Source: Rhynochetos jubatus
Lineage: Eukaryota > Chordata > Aves > Eurypygiformes > Rhynochetidae
Length of the DNA stretch: 64,000 nucleotides
Direction of reading: 5' to 3'
NCBI GenBank assembly: GCA_027574665.1
Contig: CM050657.1
Location: 24,902,700-24,966,699 of the forward strand
A program made the position numbers and the translations under genes. Numbering within the stretch: the stretch's first letter is position 1; each line of letters opens with the position of its first letter. Below the pieces are notes generated by a model. That model saw only the letters and a program-made list of their open reading frames with translations, searched no databases and was not told the origin of the DNA. Of the stretch, positions 28,186-40,100 are shown one piece after another.

Positions 28186-31100
28186 GTAATATGACAGCAA
28201 ATAGGAGACAATAGAATTATGAATGCAGACCGGAAAGAAACTTCTCTGTCTCTGAAATAAATTACAAAAAGGTCAGTGGTATAAAATCTGAAGGAAATCC
28301 AGAGTTGTTCGTGAATCAAGTCCAAGGATAAAATGATGGGGCAGTAATGGGCTTTGCATTTCCATCATCTAAAGAAGTGTTGAATACAGTTTGTGTATTC
28401 GATGTGAAGGGTTGTCTTTTTTATCTTCTATCTTCACTTCTAATTGTTTCCCTTGTTCTCCGGCTTTACGCAAACTATCAAATACTGCTCGAAAGAACTC
28501 CGGCTATCTCCTTTCTGTCTCGGCCTCAAATTTCTTTCACAACTCATGACCCAATCCTGCGCTCTTCACAGTGGGTGTATATCACCAATAATTCCATTAA
28601 TTTAATCAATTCTCCCAGTTACAGACCAGGTGTAAACATGAGAGTAATCTAAAACGAAATGTCACAACCCCAGAGCCATACTTGTGTGGCCCTTTGCTTA
28701 ATATTTTTTTTCCTGTTTTCTATCCTGCTCTTCTCATTCTTTTTCTGGTCCTTAGGCCTGTTTCTTCTTCTGTTCTCTGCTTTACACCTGAAGCAGTCCT
28801 GTTTCTCCGCTCATCCGCTCTTGTAAAGCTGTCTCCAGCGCTCTTCCATGTTGATTTTCTATTTACGCACTGTGTCTTGTTTTCACTTCAGTATGATGTG
28901 AAGAAAACTGTATGGTTAGGAGAAAGTGCTTTAACACAGATTGTGTTTCTTCCCCACTCTTTAATGTTGGCTCACTTTCTCCGTTCTTACTTTGTTTGCC
29001 AGTTTGATCTCTGCTCAGTTACAATATGTGATCTGCAAAATTTGGGTGTCTTAGCATGGCAGAGCTGTTCAGTGTAAATAGCATTAGAAGCAAATCCAGC
29101 TGTTAGATCATGAACACGTTGGGGTAAAGATCCAATCTTTACTTTGATAACAACATGCAGAATAAAGCCACACTAATCCTAAAACCCAGGTTTTATAAGT
29201 TTTGAATATTGGTGACTGAGATAGGTATGATGATAGCTAGCTAATCAGCACGACAGTAATCCCATATACTTGTTATAGACTGATTCTGGTCTAACTGGGA
29301 TTGGCATGTGTAGCTTCCCTCTCTATAGTATGATCTTCGGCTGTACTGGAATTTTTCCTTGATGTTAAATATATAACAGAATACATTTAGTTTTACTCTA
29401 AGGTGTAAATATTCTGAGGGAATGTTACTCCTTTTTTAGTTAACAATACATACTGAAATGTTACCAGTCTCTTCAGAAACAAGATCTTTGATTTAGCCAG
29501 CACTTCACTGGGATGAATAGTTGACAGATACCAATTTGTTTTACACTAATTTTCTTTTAGTTTGATCTGGGGGTTTGGTACAGTACTTTTAAATCAAAGT
29601 TCCAGAGGTAACAAATGCAGATGTAATTTATGAATGGAGTAAACTCAGTTCTTTTCAGATGTGAGCAAATTCGGCAAAGAAAAATCGAGCATTGCCTTCT
29701 GAAGGTCAGCATGTCTCAGCAGCCATGCTGAAGAAATTTTATTTTAATCTCTTACTTCGTTGTGTATTTCAAGGTTCTTCTGCATAGGTCTATATAAATA
29801 CTTTTTTTGCCTTATTTGAATTATTTCTGCCTCTTCTTTCATTCATACGTTGTGTTTTTATCACTCTCTAATAGAAATCTTTAGGGTTTTCTCTTTTTCC
29901 TAAAGGTCTCAGTACTGGTAGGAATCCACTCCCCTCAGCCCTCACCTGAATCTCACGTTAACCGTAATGCGCTGCCAAGTTCTGGCGACTGTGGAGTGAG
30001 TAGTAGCTTTTCCAGTGGAACATGCACTGTATAAGCAAAAGCTACGCCACTTCTGCGCCAGTGCTGTATCTGTGGGTTTCATCTACCGCCAGGGCAGCTG
30101 AATACAATAAGAATAATCTTGTTTCCTTTGCATCTTTGTCTCTTTATCTCAAATCGTTGGGAGAAAGAATTAAGGTAACGTTTCTCATAAATAATTTAGA
30201 TCACAGACTATATTTAGTGCTTAACTGTTAGACATATAGAAAGCTGCAATAGTTTTGAGACATTTTTAGCTCTGCCTTGATTAATTTGATGGCTTAATGA
30301 ATAACCATTCAGGATAAGATTCTTCCTCCTTGTTGGTGAAATAACTGATTTAAGTATCTACTGACATTTTAACTATTGCTGCTGTCAATATTTACTGCAA
30401 AAACTGGGTCTACTTAGGATAATACATTTTGGCCAGTAAGAAGAGTCTAAATCTTTCCATTTCCAAAGCATTAGAAAAATGCTTTACAACCATCTACAAT
30501 TTATTTCAGTAAAATGCGCAGTGATTCTGGCATCATAAGCCATTCGGGGGAGTCCTTGTTAGGAGGATATGAGGAGTTTCTAGCTCGGGCTTGCTCAGAC
30601 CATTTCCTTCCCCTTTCATCAAAGCACTGGCAAAACAGGAACACAAGCTCTAACCTCTTCCTTCAGAAAGGACAAGCTTTTTTTTTTCCTGTCTTTACTA
30701 AACCATTTTATAGTTCTGAGTCCACAGTATCCATTTATCAAAGTCGAATTATTTGAAAAACAATCTCAACTCAGACAACTAAATGAACTAGAAGAAATAA
30801 CATTCATTTTTCTTACCACACCAATGCTGATTTGCTCACAGCAAACGTAACTCATCATGACTGTGGGGCAGTTTAAGGACCTGGTGGGGAGCAGGAAGAG
30901 TGTACTCAGAGGGCAAAGTCAAAACATCAAGAACCAAAAGGATTGTAATTTACTCTGTTAGCATTAATAGGAAAATCTGCTACTGCTATGAAGGATTTGT
31001 CCTTCCATACATGCCAATTTTCAGTTCTGGCCTGGAAGCTGGGAATTGTTCTGCTGTTTCTCTACAAATCTGAGATTCCTCCAGGTTATGAGTCAGGTGA

Positions 31101-34100
31101 CTCTTTCAGCCTTACAGCGCTCTCAGGCTTACATGATAAATTTAAACTTTAGCCTATGGTGTGCTCACTGTCCCATTTGCTTCAAACCATTTGCCTTTTT
31201 TTTTTCATCAGCATTCCAGTTGTAACAGGCAAGTATCTCCTACATCTTTACCCCTGCCTTGGCAGTGTAAAACCCATGCCTGATCTGTTTGTTCCTGATT
31301 TTATGCGATATTTCTTTAAATAACATGAGTTGAGTGCTAGGACCTTCCTAAAAGGAGGAAAAATTAGCCTTTTCCTGATGAGCAGACTCTTGTCTGAGGG
31401 GCAGGAAGGTATTGGAGACAGAAGTTGGAGTCCCAGTGTGTGGATGGCAGCTTGGGACAAGCAGAGAGTGAAGATGGCTGAAAGAGCAGAGACCCACCTT
31501 TTAAAGGTGATAGAAGACAACCTTCCCGGGGTCTGTCAGGCATTGGGTAAAAAGTTTTTTGCAGCCCAGGAAGTCGCTCAACTACCTAAAACCAAGCCTA
31601 GGGAATAGTTTCCAGTTCTAATGACACACTGGGCATGAGAACGCTTCTATAAGAAAATAATTTTTGTTTTATTCTGGCATAATCAATACGAATTTTCTCT
31701 ACTTCTAATTAGGTATTCTGGATGTTATTCTAGCACAACCTTCCCTTTTGAATCTAAAAACTTTTTGCTTTCTTCAGGGAGCTCATTAAAGGGAAGATCT
31801 AGACAGACCTACCTCATTGATTTAGGGGTCCTATCGCAATGGTTAGCACAGAATTAGTTGATTTTAGCACAGATTATTTTCATAGAATCACAGAATAGTT
31901 CAGGTTGGAATGGACCTTAAAGACCATCTAGTCCCACCCCCTGCCATGGGCAGGGACACCCTCCACTAGCCCAGGTTGCTCCAAGCCTCATCCAGCCTGG
32001 CCTTGGGCACTGCCAGGGATGGGGCATCCACAGCTTCTCTGGGCAACCCATTGCAGCCTGTCTCCGACAGAGTGCCGGGCTTCGTGCACGGCAAATCCTG
32101 ACTTAGTTCTTAGCTGTCATTTCAGTGGCACTCGGCCTGGAGAAAGGTAATGCTGACTGCGGAGCTGGGCAAACTGGACTCTTAGTGAACTAACAGGGGG
32201 CGGAAATGAACAGTTTGGAGTTCTGAAATTAGGCCTGAAATTTTCCTGAAATTAGGCTTTTATGTACCCTAGTAAGGCTTGACAGCTTTCTCTGCAGATT
32301 CTTAAGCTTAAGGATATAACTTAATTTTAACTTTTTAAAAGGCCTTTTTTGTTCACCTCAGTGGTATTGCAGATGGTTGTCAAGGGTGTGATTTTGATGT
32401 AGGTGGGGTTATTTAGGTCCAAAGTGCTGTCTATCTCTAATGGTGTAAGAAATTTTGAGCCAAAATTACTCTTTCTCAAGGGGATCTAAAGGACAAAGTT
32501 GACTTGCTCATATGTGTGCTTCCCAGAACAAAAGAGACACCAAAGAGAACATGTGGGAAGTGTGACCCTGGCACTGTCTCTGAACCCCCTACCTCCCCAG
32601 ATGGATGTTTGGAACAGACATGGTTCGTTGGAATAGGAGAGAGCTGCTTGAGGCTCAGCTTCAGCTCTTATTTCTACTCTCTCTAGCAGTAAATATACTC
32701 TAGCTCTGGATTCTTAATAACTTTCCAAACAATAAAGAGCTAACAGTTCTGCAGGAAGGAAGTAGAATCACCCTTACTCTGCGAGGATGAAGTGCAGTAC
32801 GAAGAGGGTAGGTGATTTTTACTGATGTCACTTAAAATCTGCATCACAGCAAGAATAGAATCAAACTTGGGATCAGCCACACAATTGTTCTTATTCTCCC
32901 TTTTAGCTTTTGCAATCCTGTTTCATTCTCATAAGCAATGCAAACAAGGCAAGGTTAGCTTATTTGCGCTTTTGGGGTGCTTACCCTAGCAGGTTCTCCT
33001 TTGAGTTCCTTACTTTTGATCCAGTTTATCTGAGGACAAAGCCAATGGACCCTTTTACAGAGTGAGAGATTTCTTCCATTAAACCATAGCTTTATAGGTT
33101 CCCACCCTGATGCCTTTATTGCTAAATATTCTGTGGCAAAGGCAGCGAGAAGACAGGGAGCAAGTGACATGATTTGGTAGTCTAATCATCCTTCGTACCA
33201 CAGGCTGCAAACAGACTTCCTCCAGGTTTCTCTGCAAAGATAAGGTCCTGAGTTCATACTCCTTCCTTCCCAAAATGGCTTGTTTCTTTATTTATCAGTC
33301 CCAAAGTCCTGTCAGGAACGCAGTGACACAAGTTAATGACTTGTCACAAGGTTATTTCTAATAATGCCACCCATCCTAGAGTGCTGGAGCTTCGCAGTGT
33401 AATTATGCTGGCCACATTGCACAGGGGAAGGTCTTTAGGAGAAGCTGTCAACAGGCAAACTTTGTTATCATAAAAATAGCAGAAGGCTATTGTAGTTCCT
33501 GTTCTCGAAGCCATTTCTGTTTTCTGTTTTTCTTTTGTATTCTGTCATTTTGCTCTTTCCTTAACCTTGGCTGGAGACCAGGTTTTTTTTACAGAGTCCT
33601 TCTGTGGAATAACATTATTAACCTTATATGTCAGCACTCTGTATCAATCGCAGAGTTACAGTCAGAGAACTGACCCTCTGTTCAGGGCAAGGAAGAGTGG
33701 GAAGAGTTAAAGGTCGGAGAGGGGTCGGGTCGCCGAGAGACCAATACGCTGTGGGCAGTGTAGCACCAGCAGCCTGTATCGCCTGTATCACTCAACCTTG
33801 GACTATGCCCCAGAAATTAAGATATTCAGCAGATCAAGATGACCCCTCCTGTGCATGCTGACATGGCTTGCACCAACCTGAGGCCTCAGTGGAGTGGTAC
33901 AAGCAAACAAATTGATGCAAGATCACCTAGGTAGATTTCTGCATAATGCAGTGCTGAATGTCTGTACACCGATGCTTCTGTTAGTTCAGCAGCGTTCTCT
34001 CTATTGCCCCCCTCCTTGTCAAGAACAAGCTGGAAAGGATTTCAGTGCCCTGCACAGATCTTTGCTGGCATCTTACCTGTAGCAGACATACAAACCTGTG

Positions 34101-37100
34101 GAAGGAGGGTGCTTTCTTGGAGAGCTGAATTTGCATTCAAATCTGTCACTAATTCAGCATAGATATATGCCCTGTAATTGAATTTCTGCACTGGTGATGC
34201 TGCACTAGCACAAGAAAGTTATTTGGAGAATGGGAATATAGTTTTTGGGGCAACCTTAACACCGCTTGGACTGCCATATGCTCTAAGATATATAAAATAC
34301 ATTGTAAACTTTTTCCGAGATTGTGACTGTTTCCCACAGTTCCCCTAGAAATAAAAAAAAAAAAATACATTGGCTTAATTGTGAGAGATGACAGAATAGC
34401 TTCCTTCTCTTGAGAAAAGATATCTCACATAGCACAAGTTACAGCATGCATTTGATCTATGGCTCTGTTGTACAGAGATAGATGGGTATATGCATACTTT
34501 TGAGCTGGTAGCCCTTAGTGTGCACTGTACTTGTCTTATTTCAGATAATGCTTTAAAGCCCAAAGCTGTCTGCGTGAGGTCATCAGGTTATGGTATCTCC
34601 TAAGAGCAAGGGCAGATTAAATAGTGCCTCGTTTGATGAGTAATTTTCTGAGTAATTTTTGTCTGAATGATAAAAAAACACTAAAACTTCTTTGTGCTGA
34701 GAAGCTCTGGGAGTATAAAAATTTGAGTCACTAATTGGGACTACTCCTGAAATCTGTGTTAGGTTTCATCCTGTTTAACAGCCAATCTACTTGTCAGGGA
34801 GTCAAATCCAGCTCCCTAAGCTGCTATAATAAAAAGGTGGGATAAATTCTGGGGCTTGGACCTGAAGACTTCAGAGCCAGAATGTCTCGCAGCTGCTTCC
34901 AGATTCACTTCAGTCTTTATGTTGGGACCCTGAATAAATTGATCATTCCTTAATTATCTGGCTCAGTATAGCCAGAGTCTATGTCTTAAAAGAATCGCAT
35001 CCCTGTTGAAATTCTCTTGGTTCATCATTTCCAGTGAAAAGCTAATTGTGCTTAGACTGCCCAGATAATTACTTGCTCATTATTAGGGTAGGGCAAAAGG
35101 CCTAAAAGAAGATCTGTTTGCTCAGTGAAGTCACTTGTTTTAAAAAAACAACAAGGCATGATTGCTCTTTGGAGATTGGTAAATGAATACAAACAGCACT
35201 TTACTTCTCTGAAGTCAAAACAATACAACTGTAAAATTCTACGGTAATTGAGTTCTGTCACACTTTATGTTAACCCAATGTGAAATTAAAAAAAAAAACC
35301 AACCAAACCCAACACAATGTCCTGGAAATAGGCTCTGCTTCATTAATGAGTGCAGCTTAACCCCATGAAGTCTGAACCCTGAGAATCTTCAGTTTCCCCT
35401 GGAGTCTCCAGTGTTACATCTAACAGAACTTCCTGACGGCTGGGATCAGGTGTTTGCTAGATGACAGTTCTTAACCCCCCCTAAATTGTTAGTCACCTGA
35501 GACATTCTAGCTATTTATGATAAGGTGATGTGTATACTACTCAGAAGTAGTGAGAGGGTTATAAAGTTCTTGTGAGAGGGAACACTCTCACCCTGGTGTA
35601 GGAGGTGCCCCTGCCTAAGCCTACACCTGGCCTGCAACTAATATCCTGGGATGATCATGGAATCACAGAATAGTTCAGGTTGGAATGGGCCTCAAAGATC
35701 ATCCAGTTCCAACCCCCCTGCCCTGGGCAGGGACACCTTCCACTAGCCCAGGTTGCTCCAAGCCTCATCCAGCCTGGCCTTGGACACTGCCAGGGATGGG
35801 GCACCCACAGCTTCTCTGGGCAACCTGTCCCAGTGCCTCACCACCCTCTCCAGGAAAAATTTTTCCCTGATATCCAATCTAAATCTCCCCACTTTCAATT
35901 TAAACCCATTACCCCTTGTCCTGTCACTACAGGCCCTTGTAAAAAGCCACCCCCCAGCTTCCTTGTAGGCCCCCTTCAGGTACTGGAAGGTGCAGTTAGT
36001 TCTCCCCAGAGCCTTCTCTTCTCCAGGCTGAACAAGCCCAACTCTCTCAGCCTGTCTCCATAGCAGAGGGGCTCCAGCCCTCGGAGCATCTTCGTGGCCT
36101 CCTCTGGACTCACTTCAACCAGTCTATATCCTTCTTATGCTGAGGGCCCCAGGGATGGATGCAGAACTGCAGGGGGGGGTCTTACAAGAGCAGAGCAGAG
36201 GGGAAGAATCCCCTCCCTTGCCCTCCTGGCCACGCTGCTCTCGATACAGCCCAGGATACGGTTGGTTTTCTGGGCTGCCAGCGCACACTGCTGACTTATG
36301 TCCAGCTTCTCATCCACCATGTCCTTCTCCTCAGGGCTGTTCTTGATCCGTTCTCCACCCAGCCTGTCCTTGTGCTTGGGATTTACCCTGACCCTTGTGC
36401 AGGACCTTGCACTTGGTATTCAGACCCTGATAATTCTAGTTATCTAGGTAATTCCACTAGCAGCATATTTTTGCAACTTGTTCTGAGCCCCGTGCCTATT
36501 TATACCTCGACTGTCTCTTTCTCAGAACCGTAACCCACATGTCTGCTATATCAGTTCTTTGTGGTAGGAAGCCCCGCAGGCCAGGCCAGGCCCCTCTTCC
36601 TTGCGTATGTTTTGGTGTCAGTGCATGTTTTGTACCTGTGCACCTCCGCCATCATTCACGCTTCAAAGTAACTCAGAAAGGCTTATCAAGGTGACCCTGG
36701 GTGAAGTTCTGGTGGGAGGGACCCTAGTGCCCGAGCTGCCCGACTCGCTCTGAAGGATAAAGTCCCAGGCAGAAGAGATCAGAACCGGCATAGAAAAAGA
36801 ATCCTAGTCTAGAAAAGAGTTATTCTTTTAACAAGTGAAAAATGTGATGCATATTACTTTGAGCAGTGAAAAGCATTATAGTGAATAATTATGTATGGCG
36901 ACAATTCGTCTGGATGCCTCCCACAGTCTGTTGACACCATCTCCGCATTACAGGGATTGAATTAATGCCAAAAAGCCAACATCCATCCTCCTGTATCTGC
37001 CAGACTTTGGGAGTGGATGTGCGTGCTGGGTCAGGTGGAAAGAGCAATGCGCAATGTTATCATCAAGGTCTGAATAACACTGTTCCCTCACAACTGTGGT

Positions 37101-40100
37101 GGTGATCGCAACGTTTACATTTCAGGAATGGATAAAACGCAGTAGCTGCAAGAATTTGTCGTGCAAGGGTCTGTAATGAGAATAAGTGATGCTGTTCTGT
37201 AGCGTCATGTCAGTGTTTTTCGTGCTACAGATACCAACCTAATTCCCTGACTGACAGTAGGGAAGGTTCTGTTTTCCTTTGGCCACATCATTCAGCTAAG
37301 TCTTAACTACTTAACTATCCCCCAAGAGTTAGCACTCAGAGTACATTATTCCATAGCAATCAATAAACGCAGAGCTGAGTGAAACACAACATGTAACACA
37401 GTGGAGGAGTAGGGGGGTTTATTCTCTCTGTTTTTGATTCTGCAACATCATTGTGGAGGTGAGCTGTATCTCACTCGTAAGAAAGGGCAAAAAGACCCTG
37501 ACAGCAAAAAATCCCCTTAAACTTGCAGAGGCAATCTAGGTTAACTGGATGGCCTGACCTCTGGATAGAAACTGGCAGATGCTGTGTCACAGAACACTTT
37601 ATTTTTAACTGCACCATGACACTGGGAAGTGGGGGGCGGGTGAAAAATCAGGGTACTTGGATTACCTCAAGATCATCATCACTGTAGCTCCACTTTGTTG
37701 TCTGCATTGTTGCTCCAGAAGCTGTGTATTCTGTTTGGGTCCTCTTCATTATCTCAAAAATATTGTTGCGTCGGCTGAGTTTGGGGTCAGAACTAAGAGC
37801 TAAGTTCAAATTGTCTTAAAGCAGTAAGAGCTGTTGGGAGTAGCTTATGCCTTGTCCTCAGGTGTTTCTTAGCACGTGGTAATTTCAGTGATGAGTCAAA
37901 TTCAGACGGTGGACCTGAGCGCTCCTCCTGCCCAATGAAGTCAGTGGCTCTGAGCTGCTTATCAGCTCTATGTGGAGCTGCACAGGCATGAAGTGGATCA
38001 CGCTAAGGGTCAAAGGATCTCTGCTTGAAAAGACTGGTATTAGAAGAGCTTGGTTAATAGTCTGTAAAGATGTTACTATCAGCATTAGCTACAGTTATGC
38101 ACTGTGCTTTAATATGCTTCAGAATTCCCATCTTCCTGCTGGATTAAATATATGTATAGTCATCTAATCCTAGGAGCTAAGAACTTTAGAGTGAGTAGGA
38201 CTTGGAGATTGGCTCCTGGGCTAAATGTGCACCCACTGAGAAGCTGAGGTCAAATACTTGAACAATATTAGATTGCAGAAAACAGCATTCAAGCATACTG
38301 ATATAGGAGAACTGAGCATGAATAAAACACTGATACAGACAGGAGTAAAAGAGCCAATTGCTGAGGATTTTCAATTTGTTCTGACAATTTTTTCTTCTTA
38401 CGTTCTTTGACAACGAAACTATATCCCCAGTAATCCTTTTTATCAAAGCTAGAATACAGGATCATAGTAGATTGGCTTTAGGACATTCTTTTAATTTTAG
38501 TGAGGGTTTTTAGTTTTGCTTCCCAGTTTTATTGCATTGGATTTTGTCCATTTGCAATCTAATGATTTCTGGCAATTGAAACACATCAGCAAGCTAACAC
38601 ACCCCACTGAGCTGAGAAGATTCTGAAATGCTGAGGTAGAAGAATATCAAAATGTCAACATGTTGCAATTACGAGCAGCTGTGATAAGAGTCAGATATAA
38701 TGGCTTCTGCTCACCTCCGAGGATAGCACTGGCAGGTATATAATTTTGTCTTTAACTCCAGTAAAAGGTGTTTATGGAAGGCTTATTTAGCAGTCTATTT
38801 TTTCTAATAAAGTGTGAGAGAACATTATCTCTTTAAGTGCTCCTGTTTTTTCACGTGGAAAAAGCTAGTATTCACCCTCATTAAGAGGCGTGTCCTACAT
38901 AAAGCACATACAGTGCTGAGAAGAACACTGGGTTATGGTTAGTACTTCAGACGATAGCAGGCCTTCCAGGAAAAGCAGCAGGGATGATCATAATCTACAG
39001 CGTCAGGTGGAAGAGGTAAAGAAAAGGCCCTGTTTAGCCTGGCAAAGGGAAGACAGCTCACATTCCATGTTATGAATAAACTTCCAAATCTAAGGATCAG
39101 TGCTCATTGGAGTGGATTGCTTGGGGAGCCTCTGTCTTCAGCAGAGTTTAGAAAAGCTCAGATGGTTCTTAAGAATGGATTAGATACAGCTGTCCTTGTC
39201 TTGGGTCTAGGGGACGATCAGTGTCCCTTCAGTCTGGGCTATCGGTTGTTCTAGTGCCGTTGTCCCAGCCTGAATTGCACTGTCATAACCATGGGCGTAG
39301 TTTTGCAGATTTTTTTCTACGAGCACAATCTGGAATAGCTAGTCCCAGCTATTTTCACTCACACTTCCTTGAAATATTTGCTTTACAAAGACTTAGCACC
39401 TCCTTTACAGCCCAAAATCAGTCTATACATCTGCACAAAACCCAACCTTAGTCCTGTGAACAGGGTAAGTGTGTAAGCCTGTTCTTCAGATACTCAGCTT
39501 TCGCAGAGCCTGTATTTGCAGAGCAGTTTAAAAGCTTATCCCTGGAAACACTCATATTACCTTCCATGCTTTTATATTAGCAGCTGGGCAGGTGACTTTA
39601 AACAGGAATTATACATCTCCGAGTTGGTAATGCCTCCTTGTACACCAGCAGCTTTTAAAGTGGGGCCTGAGCACAGTGTATATTTAGTACCCTGTATATT
39701 CAGTACGGCGTGTGGGCAATTACTGTATCATTGTGAATGACCTAGCAATGTAATTGTAAGTGCTTTGCCAGTGACCCCAGAGCAGAACTGGTCCAAAGTG
39801 AAAGAGCAACCAATCAAAAAAAAAAATCCAAACCTGAAATTCCTATTCATGGATGTAAGCACCAGCCAGGTTGCTCTACAGCTTTACTTCAACTGGTTTA
39901 TCCTGCTTGTTTCTGTCAAACATATCCACAGCACTGAAGTATTTGTTTTGGCTTCTTGTCTAGTCCTTATACATTTTAATGAGCTAGTTTCACATTTAAA
40001 TACATTAGCTTATCTGAGGCTGCTTCTTATTTTGCATCTCCTCAGAACTATTAAGATCTACGGGGAGATTAGTGTTGGTGTTTTAGCCTTGGCACTTGCT

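Noticed and set aside
28347-29077. Two adjacent plus-strand open frames (101 and 131 codons) after the first exon
   Set aside because: Pyrimidine-rich intron gives Leu/Phe/Ser-rich translations; no exon signals and no homologous calsyntenin segment.
35680-36533. Cluster of overlapping plus-strand open frames up to 127 codons
   Set aside because: They fall mostly inside the antisense CR1 copy and are shadows of the repeat.
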